DNA of 64,000 bases from Mycolicibacterium moriokaense (GCF_010726085.1 NZ_AP022560.1:5890001-5954000); one strand, 5' to 3'; positions 9,261-18,397 are shown, numbered from the stretch's first letter. Numbers and translations: made by a program. Notes: generated by a model from the letters alone, not told the origin.

Positions 9261-9848
9261 ATGACCACATCGACGTCGACACCGGCGGTGCTCGACCGCG
9301 ACGACACCCACCTGCCCGGCGACGGCGCCATGTGGGTGATGGTCCTCGGCGACCTGGCGATCTTCGGTGCGTACTTCATCGTCTACATGGTGCACCGCGC
9401 GATGGCGCCGCAGGCCTTCCTCTCCGCGCAGCAGCATCTCGACGTGACCGTCGGCGTCGTCAACACGATGGTGTTGCTCACCAGTTCATGGCTGGTCGCC
9501 CGCAGCTTGTACGCCACACGGGCCGGGAGTCACCGCGAGGCGATCCGGCTCATCTACGCCGGCGGCGCCTGCGGCGTCTTGTTCATCGCCATCAAGGCCT
9601 ACGAATGGTCGACGGAACTCCTTCAGGGACACACGGTTTCGAACGAGTTCTTCTCGTTCTACTACGTCCTCACCGGAGTGCACATGTTCCACGTCGCGCT
9701 CGGCCTGATCATTCTGGGGGTATGCGTGCGGGAACTGCGCAGCCCGTTGCGCCGCCGGGTCTCGCTGGTGGAGCAGGGCGCCACCTACTGGCACATGGTC
9801 GATCTGCTGTGGGTCGCGATCTTCGGCCTGCTCTACGTGATGAGGTGA
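9261..9848 (+). CDS. Cytochrome c oxidase subunit III family protein (NorE-like)
   Basis: A 195-residue integral membrane protein of the heme-copper oxidase subunit III family. About five helices are visible, with conserved motifs MWVMVLGDLAIFGAYF near the N-terminus, GVVNTMVLLTSSW in the second helix, and the characteristic HMFHVALGLIIL and YWHMVDLLWVAIFGLLY. At fewer than 200 residues it resembles NorE and alternative-oxidase subunit III proteins more than the seven-helix aa3 subunit. No subunit I or II gene lies in this window, so its partner must be elsewhere or its role has diverged. It is followed 3 bp later by a subunit IV-like gene. Confidence 0.85.
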   Translation: MTTSTSTPAVLDRDDTHLPGDGAMWVMVLGDLAIFGAYFIVYMVHRAMAPQAFLSAQQHLDVTVGVVNTMVLLTSSWLVARSLYATRAGSHREAIRLIYAGGACGVLFIAIKAYEWSTELLQGHTVSNEFFSFYYVLTGVHMFHVALGLIILGVCVRELRSPLRRRVSLVEQGATYWHMVDLLWVAIFGLLYVMR

Positions 9849-9851
9849 GTG

Positions 9852-10133
9852 ATGACGACAGCGATGACAGGTCTACGGGGCATCACGACCGCATGGCTGG
9901 TGCTGTGTGCCCTGACGATCGGATCCTGGTGGCTGTCACCGGCACACGGCGGTGCTGCGGCGGTACCCAGTCTGCCCATCACAGTGGCCGTGATTGTGGT
10001 CGGTTTCGTCAAGTGCCGCCTGATCATTCGTTATTTCATGGAGGTCGCGACCGCGCCCCGCTGGCTCAAGCTGGCGACCGACGGCTGGCTCGTCGCGCTG
10101 TGGACGGCCGTGCTGGTGATCTACGTCTACTGA
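9852..10133 (+). CDS. Small membrane protein, cytochrome c oxidase subunit IV/NorF-like
   Basis: A 93-residue protein with three predicted helices (TTAWLVLCALTIGSWWL, LPITVAVIVVGFVKCRLII, WLVALWTAVLVIYVY). Size, helix pattern and position directly after a subunit III gene match the prokaryotic COX4/NorF group. The segment VKCRLIIRYFMEVATAPRWL is typical of that group. The start ATG at 9852 lies 3 bp after the previous stop, and GTG 9849 is possible. Its 3' end overlaps the convergent cupin-like gene by 7 bp. Confidence 0.75.
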   Translation: MTTAMTGLRGITTAWLVLCALTIGSWWLSPAHGGAAAVPSLPITVAVIVVGFVKCRLIIRYFMEVATAPRWLKLATDGWLVALWTAVLVIYVY

Positions 10134-10525
10134 GAATCGCGGAACCGTTGAGCCAGCGACTCGATGTGGTCCATCAGGGTCTGCAGGGCCGCCGCCGGAT
10201 TCAGCTCCAGCGCCTCGGTTTCCTCCTCGTAGATCAATACATGCCCCGCGGGAAAGAAATAGGCCTCCCCGGTGGAAGCCACCTCGTCGGGCCAGTCCGA
10301 GCCCGGGAACCGGCACCGGATCCGGCCGGTGAAGACGTACCCGTAGTGCGGAACTGGGCACACCCCACCCGGTAGTCCCTGATACACCGGGGTGTGATCA
10401 CCAACGCCGGTCGTGGTGTATCCGACTTCCATGTCGCCCCACTGTGCGGACCGGAATCCGCTGCCGCACAGGGGCCACCGACCGCCACCGCCGACTGGTA
10501 GGTCGGCGGGTCTGCTTACCGGCAT
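10127..10525 (-). CDS. Cupin-like conserved hypothetical protein
   Basis: A 132-residue soluble protein. The core PHYGYVFTGRIRCRFPG followed by GEAYFFPAGHVLIYEEETE has the shape of a single-domain cupin: a short glycine-turned strand, then GEAYFFPAGH. Only one of the usual metal-binding histidines (PHYG) is obvious, so enzymatic activity is uncertain. It is the last gene of the long minus-strand operon that begins with the aldehyde dehydrogenase at 18207, and has its own strong Shine-Dalgarno (GGAGGT) five bases before the ATG. It could be a small-molecule sensor or isomerase for the pathway (inference). Confidence 0.6.
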   Translation of the reverse strand: MPVSRPADLPVGGGGRWPLCGSGFRSAQWGDMEVGYTTTGVGDHTPVYQGLPGGVCPVPHYGYVFTGRIRCRFPGSDWPDEVASTGEAYFFPAGHVLIYEEETEALELNPAAALQTLMDHIESLAQRFRDSQ

Positions 10526-10539
10526 GGACTACCTCCGCG

Positions 10540-11049
10540 TCAGTCGAGCTTTTCGAGCCGGAACGGTATCTCGATTTGGAGGGTGTCGTTCTTACCGCAT
10601 CCGCCACTTCGTCCCCTGGTCTTGTCGATGCCTGCGAAGACCCGCGACCCCGGCTGCAGAAATCCGCTGGGTGCGACCGGGAAGAACCGGAATCGCTGAT
10701 GACCCTCGATCGCGGTGCCGTCCGGACAGGGTTCCCAGTTGGGCCGAACGACGTCAACGATGTATTCACTGTTGGTGATCACTATGTCGGCACTCCATCC
10801 CTCGTCGCTGTCGACGCGACCCGAGCAGGTGATGTAGGTCGTGCACGTCATGGCGATGGTCCACGTGCTACGCACGGAGGGCAAGTCATGGTAGACCTCG
10901 TTGATCTGTGCCCAGTCACCGTTGGATGTTGCGAGGTACCTACCGTTGAGCGCCCAGTCATCCGCCTGAGCGACGGGAGCGGTTGCGACACCGGCCATTG
11001 CCGCTGCTCCGACGATCGCTGCGGCCCGCAGAGCCACCCTGCTGGTCAT
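10540..11049 (-). CDS. Secreted conserved hypothetical protein
   Basis: A 169-residue protein with a clear Sec signal peptide: a basic start (MTSRVALRAAAIVGAAAMAG), then a hydrophobic core and an AQA-D cleavage site near residue 29. The mature part has four or five cysteines (MTCTTYITCSG, EPCPDG, GGCGK) that could form disulfides, and it resembles small exported mycobacterial proteins often seen beside P450 or mce genes. I recognise no enzymatic motif. The start ATG overlaps the stop of the upstream P450 (ATGA), so it belongs to the same operon. Confidence 0.7.
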   Translation of the reverse strand: MTSRVALRAAAIVGAAAMAGVATAPVAQADDWALNGRYLATSNGDWAQINEVYHDLPSVRSTWTIAMTCTTYITCSGRVDSDEGWSADIVITNSEYIVDVVRPNWEPCPDGTAIEGHQRFRFFPVAPSGFLQPGSRVFAGIDKTRGRSGGCGKNDTLQIEIPFRLEKLD

Positions 11050-12341
11050 CGCGCGTCGTGTGGTCCCGACGGGATGGGGGTGAACCGAAGGTGCAGATCG
11101 GTCAACCCGCGCAGAATGTACGTCGGCTCGTAGGTCAACCTGCGATCGTCGGCCGGCCCGTGGAAGCGCTCATCGATTTCGATGTCCTTCATCCTCGCGA
11201 GAATGCGCTCTAGCGAGATGCGTCCCTCGACACGCGCGAGGGGCGCGCCGGGGCACGAATGCACCCCGCGGGCGAAGGCGACCTGTTCGCGGACGTTCTT
11301 GCGGTCGAGACGGAACTCATGCGGGCATTCGAAACGATCGGGGTCGCGGTTGGCCGCGCCCGGTGCGATCATCACGGTGGTGCCCGCCGGAATATCCACC
11401 CCGCCAAGTGATGTGGACCTGACGGCCAGCCGGAATTGGGTCTTGACCGGACTCTCCATCCGCAGTGTCTCTTCGATGAAGACCGGTACCAGGCTCGGAT
11501 CGTCACGCAGTGTCTGCTGCAGCTCCGGGCGGTCGCACAAGATTCGCAGCGCGGCACCGAGCAGTTTCGCCGTGGTTTCCTGGCCCGCGCCGAAGAGAAA
11601 GCTTGCGGTGCGGACAACCTCGGTGACGGCAGGTACGGATCCATCCGGATACGTGGCATTGGCCAATTCGCTCAGCACGTCATCTCGTGGATCCGCGCGA
11701 CGTTCTTCGATGTAGGCGGTGAACTTCTCGTCGAGGAACTGCAGCGGGTTGATCGCAGCGGCCTCGCCTTCGATGTTGCCCATCAGGTGGGGGTTGGCCA
11801 GCGCGTCGCGAAAGTTCTTGTGGTCCTCACGCGGAACGCCGAGCAGGTCGGCGACGGCCAGCAGCGAGAACGGCTTGCTGTACGCGGTGAGGAACTCGCA
11901 CGCGCCATCTTCGACGAATTCGTCGAGCTGCTCGTCGGCGAGCTCCCACAAGAAATCCTGATTGGCCTTCAGGCGGCTGGGCGTCAACAACCGGCTCAGC
12001 AGTGAGCGCGCCCTGGTGTGATTCGGCGGATCCATGGCGACCATATGCTCGTGCAACGGCATCTGAGTTCGATGCGCGTCGATCTGGTGCCTGATGTCGT
12101 CGCCCTCGGGGGTGAACGGCAGCGGCGGGAACGGACCCCCGACGGACACGCAGTTCGACCACTGCTCGGCGTCTTTGTAAACCTCGAGGGTCTCCTCGTA
12201 CCGCGTCACGGCGACCACACCGTGGTGCGGTTCCCGCACCACCGGCCCTTGGCTACGCAGATAGTCGAAGTAGGGCTGCGGATCGGGCACGAACGACGGG
12301 TCGGTGAAGAAGTCCTTCGCGCCGAGATCAGAATCGGTCAC
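11046..12341 (-). CDS. Cytochrome P450
   Basis: A 431-residue soluble P450. The I-helix oxygen-activation motif is FGAGQETT, the K-helix ExxR is in EETLRM, and the heme-binding loop is FARGVHSCPGAPLAR with the proximal Cys. All canonical residues are present. The GTG start at 12341 (VTDSDLGAKDFF) is supported by GAAAGGA upstream and by the 4-bp overlap with the TetR stop; the open frame extends 20 codons further but without a ribosome site. It probably hydroxylates a hydrophobic substrate. The family number is not assigned. No ferredoxin gene lies in this operon. Confidence 0.9.
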   Translation of the reverse strand: MTDSDLGAKDFFTDPSFVPDPQPYFDYLRSQGPVVREPHHGVVAVTRYEETLEVYKDAEQWSNCVSVGGPFPPLPFTPEGDDIRHQIDAHRTQMPLHEHMVAMDPPNHTRARSLLSRLLTPSRLKANQDFLWELADEQLDEFVEDGACEFLTAYSKPFSLLAVADLLGVPREDHKNFRDALANPHLMGNIEGEAAAINPLQFLDEKFTAYIEERRADPRDDVLSELANATYPDGSVPAVTEVVRTASFLFGAGQETTAKLLGAALRILCDRPELQQTLRDDPSLVPVFIEETLRMESPVKTQFRLAVRSTSLGGVDIPAGTTVMIAPGAANRDPDRFECPHEFRLDRKNVREQVAFARGVHSCPGAPLARVEGRISLERILARMKDIEIDERFHGPADDRRLTYEPTYILRGLTDLHLRFTPIPSGPHDAR

Positions 12342-13027
12342 TGCCCATTTCCTTTCAGGTTTCCGGTGGCACCGCCCAGCGCTGTCGCGCAGAAGCGCCA
12401 CAACTGATCCTTGACGCTGCCCATCATGTCCGGATCGGGATCGGCGAAGGCGTAGAAGTGATACACCGACCGCACGAGTTCACCGAGGAACCACGAATCC
12501 CATTCCGGATCCTGCGGATTGAGTTGTCCAGCTTCGATCGCGTCGTCAATAGCCTCACGCAGCAGATCGATGAACGGTTGCTCGGCTTCGGCAAGTTCTT
12601 CGGGGAATTGTCTGTGCAGCCGCCACCGGGTCGCGACCACGAATTTCGACATCGCGACGTTACGGTTGTCACCGTCGAGTCGGTCCAGTGTCGAGAGGAT
12701 GAAGAAGCGGACACGGTCCAGTGGGTCTGCATAACCCGCGGCGGTATCCGCCCACCGCTCACAGGCTTCCGACATCGCGTCGCCGATGACCGCAAGCAGA
12801 AGCTCGTCCTTGCTGGTGAAGTACCGATAGAACGTTTGGAGCGCAACACCGGCCCTGACGGCCAGCTCCTGGGTGGTGAACTCGTCACCCTTCTCTTCGA
12901 TGAGCGTCCTCGCGGCATCGAGCATCTGTCGCATTTGGACGGCGATCCGCGACCGTGACCGCTGCACGGCGGCCGACCGCTCGACGGCGCGTTCCAGCCA
13001 AGCCGACGAGTTGCTCGCGCTGGTCAT
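12338..13027 (-). CDS. TetR/AcrR-family regulator (paralogue of 6324-6998)
   Basis: A 229-residue TetR protein with the recognition region TTQELAVRAGVALQTFYRYF. It is strongly similar to the TetR protein at 6324, sharing ERAVERSAAVQRSR, EEKGDEFTTQELA, DELLLAVIGDAM, MSKFVVATRWRLH and LWRFCATALGG. The ATG at 13027 overlaps the stop of the deazaflavin-type enzyme (ATGA), and its own stop overlaps the GTG of the P450. A regulator embedded mid-operon suggests autoregulation of the pathway. The two paralogues may bind the same operator. Confidence 0.88.
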   Translation of the reverse strand: MTSASNSSAWLERAVERSAAVQRSRSRIAVQMRQMLDAARTLIEEKGDEFTTQELAVRAGVALQTFYRYFTSKDELLLAVIGDAMSEACERWADTAAGYADPLDRVRFFILSTLDRLDGDNRNVAMSKFVVATRWRLHRQFPEELAEAEQPFIDLLREAIDDAIEAGQLNPQDPEWDSWFLGELVRSVYHFYAFADPDPDMMGSVKDQLWRFCATALGGATGNLKGNGQ

Positions 13028-13458
13028 GACGGCGAGAGCACCACGACGGGGATATCGCGGTCCGTCCGCGACTGGTAGACATCGTAATTGGGCCAGACCT
13101 CGGTCATGATGCGCCACAGCCGCGGCTTCTCGTCGGGTGTCGCCGTGCGCGCGATCACTGGAATTCGCGCGTCACGCACCTGGATCTCGGCATCCGGGTG
13201 CGCCTGTAAATTCAAGTACCACTTGGGGTGTACCGGCGCGCCGCCCATCGACGCGACGACGAGATAATCATCGCCGTCGCGACCGAAGATCAGCGCCGAC
13301 GTCCTCGGCTCGCCGCTGCGCCGTCCGACCACAGTCAGCAGCAGCGTCGGTACACCGTTCCAGAGATAACCGGTTTCGCCGTTCGTCTCGCGGTAGGCCG
13401 CGACGTGGGTTTCGCCGACGAGCGCGAGATCCGGTGCGGTGTAGTTCTGCTCAGACAC
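13024..13458 (-). CDS. Deazaflavin (F420)-dependent nitroreductase-family protein
   Basis: A 144-residue split-barrel protein of the Ddn/FDOR group. It has GVPTLLLTVVGRRSGEPRTS and the family hallmark GGAPVHPKWYLNLQAHPDAE, which form the F420-binding face. Ddn relatives use reduced F420 to reduce quinones, enones or nitro compounds. It lies 6 bp after the P450 at 13465 and overlaps the TetR start. In a P450 operon it could reduce an enone or quinone intermediate. Specificity cannot be read from sequence. Confidence 0.85.
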   Translation of the reverse strand: MSEQNYTAPDLALVGETHVAAYRETNGETGYLWNGVPTLLLTVVGRRSGEPRTSALIFGRDGDDYLVVASMGGAPVHPKWYLNLQAHPDAEIQVRDARIPVIARTATPDEKPRLWRIMTEVWPNYDVYQSRTDRDIPVVVLSPS

Positions 13459-13464
13459 GATGCC

Positions 13465-14718
13465 TCATCCTGCATCGAAGAGGACGGGAATGGCGGTGGC
13501 TCCGCGCTCGTACAACCCGATGATCCGAGGCGCCTCCTGATCGGGGTCGAGTCGCAGGTTCGGCAGCCGATCGAGCAATGCCGAGATCGCCGTGGTCATC
13601 TCTGCACGAGCCACGTGCATACCCAGACAGATGTGCGACCCCTGCCCGAACCCCAGCGAGGGCTTCATCTTTCGAGTGATGTCGAATTCGTCGGGACGAT
13701 CCCACCGCGCGGGGTCTCGATTCGCAGGCCCAATCCCGATGTGCACGACCGACCCCGCGGGGATCTCGACACCTCCCAATTCCGTGTCGACAAGTGCATG
13801 TCGGGAGAACATCGGGTCGGTGGGCATCCATCGCACCGATTCCTCGATGGCCGGTCGAAGCAGAGAGCGATCCTCGCGCACCGCTTCCAGTACGTCAGGG
13901 CGCTGCAACAGTGCAGTCAACGTGATTCCCATCTGCTTCCACGTGGTACCTGAACCAGCGCCCAGCAGCAGTAGGACGAATGAGTCGATCTCCCGGTCGG
14001 TCAGACGGTGGTTGACACCGTCGTCGTCGGTGATCTCAGCCTGCACCAGCGTGCTGATCAGATCATCGGCGGGATTTTTGCGACGCGCCTCGACGATCGG
14101 CCTGACGATGTCGACCACCTTCTGGGGGTCGCGGGCGAGTGCGGACCGGATCTCCAGTGCCTGAGCCATCGGCACCCCGAAGCTGCCGGTGATCGTCAGC
14201 AACGGAATCGCCGCGCAGAAGTCGACATTCAGTTCGGCGCGCCCGTCCCGCGCGAAGCCGTCGATGAGTAGATCCACGATGTCGGAGACCCAGTTCGTGG
14301 TCCACCAGGTGCCGTTCGACGGTAAGAACGACGGTTGCACCAGAGCGCGGTACCGCTTGTGCTGGTCCCCGTCCATCGACAGCATGCTGTTCATGACCCC
14401 GAGCGGTCCGTTGTCGAGATCGATCGGCTCCGGCGAGGACGCCAAGACTTCTGGATTGCGGTAGGCGGCGAAGCCGGTCTCGAAGTCGAATGTGGTGAAG
14501 TGCGGGCGATCCGGGTTGGGCAGGCCGTGCCAGTACAGCGTGCCGGGCACGCCGGTGAGTTCGTGAAGGATCCCGGGCAGCACCGGGCCCTGTTCCCGCA
14601 GCCGGTGCCATATCGGATAGGGATCGTCGTGGTAGCGCCCCCCGATGTACTCGTTGAAGGAGCTACGCAGATCGAAGAGTTCCCTGATCCGCTGACGATC
14701 CAACGTGGGACTGGTCAT
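13465..14718 (-). CDS. Cytochrome P450 with atypical I-helix
   Basis: A 417-residue P450. The ExxR motif is in EESVRW and the heme loop is FGQGSHICLGMHVARAE with the proximal Cys. The I-helix reads LLGAGSGTTWKQMG, so the acidic residue that usually precedes the conserved threonine (AGxD/ETT) is Gly. That can occur in P450s with substrate-assisted proton delivery or unusual reactions. The start ATG at 14718 overlaps the stop of the SDR (ATGA). It also contains the long N-terminal SSFNEYIGGRYHDDPYPIW segment seen in some actinobacterial P450s of unknown substrate. Confidence 0.9.
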   Translation of the reverse strand: MTSPTLDRQRIRELFDLRSSFNEYIGGRYHDDPYPIWHRLREQGPVLPGILHELTGVPGTLYWHGLPNPDRPHFTTFDFETGFAAYRNPEVLASSPEPIDLDNGPLGVMNSMLSMDGDQHKRYRALVQPSFLPSNGTWWTTNWVSDIVDLLIDGFARDGRAELNVDFCAAIPLLTITGSFGVPMAQALEIRSALARDPQKVVDIVRPIVEARRKNPADDLISTLVQAEITDDDGVNHRLTDREIDSFVLLLLGAGSGTTWKQMGITLTALLQRPDVLEAVREDRSLLRPAIEESVRWMPTDPMFSRHALVDTELGGVEIPAGSVVHIGIGPANRDPARWDRPDEFDITRKMKPSLGFGQGSHICLGMHVARAEMTTAISALLDRLPNLRLDPDQEAPRIIGLYERGATAIPVLFDAG

Positions 14719-15500
14719 TTCGCCACGAACCCACCATCGACCGGCAACGCCACCCCGGTCACGTTGCGCGCGGCGTCCGACACCAAGTACAGCGCCGCCT
14801 CGGCGCAGTCCTCGGCCGTGATGGCCTTCCCGAGCGGGTGCTGACCACCCACCGCCTCTGCGATTTCGGCCTGCTTGGCCTCGTCGACCTGTAGCCCGCC
14901 CGCCGCCATGAAACCGGTCAGTGGCATCGCGGCCGGGCAGATGGCGTTGACGCGAATCCCGAACGGAGCCGCCTCGATCGCGACGCCTCGGGTCAGCTGG
15001 ATGACGCCGCCCTTGGTGGCGCCGTAGACCGAGCCGCCCCATCCCACCAGCCCCGCGACGGACGCGGTGTTGAGGATGACGCCGCCGCCACCCTGCTTCT
15101 TGAACTGCAGCACAGCGTATTTGCAGCCCAGGAATACTCCGCCGAGGTTCACCGCCACCAGGCGGTTGAAATCCTCCAGCGTGTGGTCCTCGAACACCAT
15201 GCCAAGGCGCGGCGTCGGAATGCCGACGTTGTTGAACAAGATGTCCAGCCTGCCGTTGGCCTCGACCGCCGCCGCGATCATCGACTGCACCTGACCGTCG
15301 TCGGAAACGTCGACTCCGACAGCAACACCCGTGCCGCCGGACGCCTCGATCCGGCGGACCGTCTCCTTGGCGTTGTCGACGTTGATATCCGCCGCGACCA
15401 CCCGCGCACCCTCCTCGGCGAACCGCTGCGCCGAGACCCGTCCAACACCGGAGCCGGCGCCGGTCACGATGGCGCTCTTGCCCTCCAGCAGGCCGGTCAC
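14715..15500 (-). CDS. Short-chain dehydrogenase/reductase
   Basis: A 261-residue classical SDR with [15 protein letters not shown] (cofactor loop), the dinucleotide-selecting DIN after the second strand (NAD-preferring), [17 protein letters not shown] (Ser) and YGATKGG (Tyr-Lys), and a C-terminal PVDGGFVAK. The GTG start at 15500 overlaps the amidohydrolase stop (GTGA) and directly precedes [11 protein letters not shown]. It probably oxidises the alcohol formed by a P450 of this operon (inference from context). Confidence 0.88.
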   Translation of the reverse strand: MTGLLEGKSAIVTGAGSGVGRVSAQRFAEEGARVVAADINVDNAKETVRRIEASGGTGVAVGVDVSDDGQVQSMIAAAVEANGRLDILFNNVGIPTPRLGMVFEDHTLEDFNRLVAVNLGGVFLGCKYAVLQFKKQGGGGVILNTASVAGLVGWGGSVYGATKGGVIQLTRGVAIEAAPFGIRVNAICPAAMPLTGFMAAGGLQVDEAKQAEIAEAVGGQHPLGKAITAEDCAEAALYLVSDAARNVTGVALPVDGGFVAK

Positions 15501-16741
15501 ACGCCCGCCCGTGCCGGTGGCTCGGCCGGAGTGAAGCGGTAGAGCCGTTCGGCGTTGCCGCGCAACAACTTGTACTGCACCTCGGGGGCGAGGCCTGCCA
15601 TCGTGTTGCGGGCGACGTCGATGCAGTTCGGCCACGTCGAGTCCGAGTGCGGGTAGTCGGTCTCGCACATGATGTTGTCCTCGCCGAGTTCATCGAGACT
15701 CTTGATGGCGTGGCGATCCTCGATGATGCAGCCGTAGATGTGGTTACGGAAGGTCTCCCGGATGTCGAGGGTGTCGAGATCGGCGTCGTTTCCCGCGTGG
15801 CCCATGAACTTCGTCCCGCGCTTGACCCAGTACCGCTGCTTGTCGAGTACCTGCTCGGCGCGCTCCAGGAAGTAGGGCATCCACCCGACCTCGCCCTCGG
15901 ACAGTGCGATCTTCAACTTCGGGAAGCGTTGGAACAGCCCGCTGAACAGCCAGGAGAGCATGGTTCCCGAGGTCCTCGACGCACCCCAGGTGAGGTTGGC
16001 CATGAACGGCGCGTCGCTGCAGATCTTCGGCAGCTGGGAGGAGGAACCCACGTGCATGCTGGCGACCATCTCCAGCTCGTTGGCAGCCGCCATCACCGGA
16101 TCCCAGTACCCATTGGGGTCGTGAATCGTGGGCAGCCCCAACGGTTCCGGATTCTCGGAGAACGCGAAGGTCGTGACGCCCTTGGCCGCCATCCGCTCCA
16201 TCTCCTTGGCGGCGAGCTTGGGATCCCACATCGGGATCAGCATCAGCGGGATGTAGCGGCCGGGTGCGGCAGCGCACCACTCCTCGACCAGCCAGTCGTT
16301 GTAGTGCTGCAGGCACTCGAAGCCGAACTCGCGATCGCTGGCCTCCATGAACAGCTGACCACAAAACCGCGTCACCGTCGGGAAGCACAGAGACGCAAGC
16401 ACTCCCGAGCGGTCCATGTCCTCGATGCGGGCCGCCGCGTCGTAGCAGCCCGGCCGCATCTCGGAGTACGACAGGGGCTCGGGGCTGAACTCCTCCTTGG
16501 ACTTGCCGACGACGGCGCTGAGTCCCGAACCCGGATAACGCTTTCCGTCGTAGACCCAGGCTTCTACGCCGTCGGGACCCGTTTCCATGTGGGGCGCCTT
16601 GTCCCGGTCCTTGGCGGCGACACGGTCGACCCACAGGTTCGGCGGCTCGAGAATGTGATCGTCGACGGAGATCAACCAGTTCAGATCGATATCGGCGCCC
16701 CCGTTTTCGGCTGTTTCACTACGCGAGTCGGTGATCGTCAT
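15497..16741 (-). CDS. Amidohydrolase-family metal-dependent hydrolase/decarboxylase
   Basis: A 414-residue protein of the ACMSD-like amidohydrolase_2 family. It has the N-terminal [13 protein letters not shown], a mid-chain [12 protein letters not shown] histidine and the C-terminal [13 protein letters not shown] aspartate, all expected metal ligands on a TIM barrel. Members hydrolyse or decarboxylate cyclic and aromatic acids, and mycobacterial homologues sit in steroid and aromatic degradation clusters. The stop overlaps the SDR start and the start overlaps the aldehyde dehydrogenase stop (ATGA), so it is part of one polycistron. Substrate unknown. Confidence 0.85.
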   Translation of the reverse strand: MTITDSRSETAENGGADIDLNWLISVDDHILEPPNLWVDRVAAKDRDKAPHMETGPDGVEAWVYDGKRYPGSGLSAVVGKSKEEFSPEPLSYSEMRPGCYDAAARIEDMDRSGVLASLCFPTVTRFCGQLFMEASDREFGFECLQHYNDWLVEEWCAAAPGRYIPLMLIPMWDPKLAAKEMERMAAKGVTTFAFSENPEPLGLPTIHDPNGYWDPVMAAANELEMVASMHVGSSSQLPKICSDAPFMANLTWGASRTSGTMLSWLFSGLFQRFPKLKIALSEGEVGWMPYFLERAEQVLDKQRYWVKRGTKFMGHAGNDADLDTLDIRETFRNHIYGCIIEDRHAIKSLDELGEDNIMCETDYPHSDSTWPNCIDVARNTMAGLAPEVQYKLLRGNAERLYRFTPAEPPARAGV

Positions 16742-18207
16742 TTGGCCAGCTCTCCAATCGACATGTGCTTGACTTCCTGAAACTCGCGGATCCCGTCGGG
16801 CCCGCGTTCGCGGCCGAGACCGCTCTGCTTGTATCCCCCGCTCGGGGCGTATGCCGAGAAGACGGTGGTGTTGACATTCACCGCGCCGGTGCGCAGTCGC
16901 CGCGCCACGCCGACGGCGGCGGCCACATCAGCCCCATACACCTGGCCCGACAGCCCGTAGATGCTGTCGTTGGCGATCGCGACCGCATCATCGATGTCGC
17001 GATACCCCAACACTGCGATGACTGGACCGAAAATCTCCTCCTGCGCAGCGGGATTCGCGTTGTCGGGGACGTCCAGCACGGTCGGCTCGAAGTAGTAACC
17101 GCGCTCCAGACCCTCAGGGCGCCCTCCACCACAGGCGACCTTTCCGCCACTGTTCTCGGCGGCGGCGACAATGCGTTCGCATCGTTCCCGCGCCGCCGCG
17201 CTGATGACCGGGCCCATCAGGGCGTCGGGCTGGCTGGGCGGCCCCACCTTGATCGTGGAATAGACCCTGCTGACGGCCTCTACGACCTGGCTGCGATGTT
17301 CGTCGGGCACCAGCATGCGCGTCGCGGCCACACAGGCCTGACCCGCCGTGCCCATCACCACCATTGCCGCGCCCATGGCGACCTTGTCGATCGCGTCCGG
17401 CAGGTAGATCTGAGCTGACTTGCCGCCGAGTTCCAGCGAGACCCGCTTCACGGTCGGTGCGGCCTGCGCGAGAATCCTGCGTCCGGCCGCCGTCGACCCC
17501 GTGAACGACACCATGTCCACTGCGGGGTGACTGGTGAGCAGCTCCGCTCCCGCCGTTCCGGATTCGACGACGACGCTCAACACTCCGGCGGGCAGATTCG
17601 CGGCCTCCGCGGCCTTGGCGAAGATCAAGGACGACATCGGCGTCAGCGGACTGGGTCGCAGGATCACCGAATTGCCTGCCATCAGTGCGGGAATGAGCTT
17701 CTGAAAGCCCATGATCACTGCGGCGTTGTACGGCGTGATCGCGCTGACCACCCCTACCGGTTCGTGGCGGCGGATACTCAGCGCCACCCTGCCCCGCACC
17801 AGATCGTCGACGGGCACCGGACTTGCCTGCTCGTGCGTCATCGATTGATACAGGTCGATGGTCTGGCGGGCCATGCTGGTTCCCGCGCCTACCTGCGTCA
17901 TCTCGGCGAACCGGGTCGACTGACCCGCCTCGGCGACGATGGTCGGAACCAAGGCGTCGGCACTTGCCTCGATGTGGTCGACGAATTCGGTGAGCATTCG
18001 GGCCCGCTCCCCGACCGGCAGGTCTGCCCACACACCGTCGTCGAAACTCCGCCGCGCCTCGGCGATGGCCCGCTCGACCTCCGGCAGCGGCGTGACAGTG
18101 ACGTCGCCGGCGTGGGTCTCGTCCGCCGGGTTCTCGACGCTCAGCAGCTCCTCGCCGGTCACCCAGTCGCCCGCGATGTAAGTCCGTTGCTCCGCGAGGA
18201 TCTCCAC
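16738..18207 (-). CDS. Aldehyde dehydrogenase family protein
   Basis: A 489-residue NAD(P)-dependent aldehyde dehydrogenase. The catalytic glutamate is in SLELGGKSAQ, the nucleophilic cysteine in GTAGQACVAATR, and the cofactor loop in FTGSTAAGRR. It is the first gene of the minus-strand operon that runs to 10127 and oxidises an aldehyde to the acid. Its promoter must lie in the 380-bp gap shared with the mce operon. The start ATG at 18207 is preceded by AGGAGCAGC, a good ribosome site. Confidence 0.9.
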   Translation of the reverse strand: MEILAEQRTYIAGDWVTGEELLSVENPADETHAGDVTVTPLPEVERAIAEARRSFDDGVWADLPVGERARMLTEFVDHIEASADALVPTIVAEAGQSTRFAEMTQVGAGTSMARQTIDLYQSMTHEQASPVPVDDLVRGRVALSIRRHEPVGVVSAITPYNAAVIMGFQKLIPALMAGNSVILRPSPLTPMSSLIFAKAAEAANLPAGVLSVVVESGTAGAELLTSHPAVDMVSFTGSTAAGRRILAQAAPTVKRVSLELGGKSAQIYLPDAIDKVAMGAAMVVMGTAGQACVAATRMLVPDEHRSQVVEAVSRVYSTIKVGPPSQPDALMGPVISAAARERCERIVAAAENSGGKVACGGGRPEGLERGYYFEPTVLDVPDNANPAAQEEIFGPVIAVLGYRDIDDAVAIANDSIYGLSGQVYGADVAAAVGVARRLRTGAVNVNTTVFSAYAPSGGYKQSGLGRERGPDGIREFQEVKHMSIGELAK

Positions 18208-18397
18208 GCTGCTCCTAAAATCGCTGCTCGCAGTAGAACGTTATTCTTATCGAATCTAGAGCGCAACTACATTCTTGAGAAGATCCACGCCGGTTGAGAT
18301 GCCGATAGCGGCAGATCCTCAATGGGCATGGGACATCTTCCGGCCCACCCATACCACACTCGTCGACCTATATACCGAGTTCATAGTAGAACCATGC

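Noticed and set aside
18227..18260. KstR-like operator (TAGAACGTTATTC) before the aldehyde dehydrogenase operon
   Set aside because: Only one half resembles the TnnAAC consensus; the second arm does not match, so a KstR assignment is unsupported.
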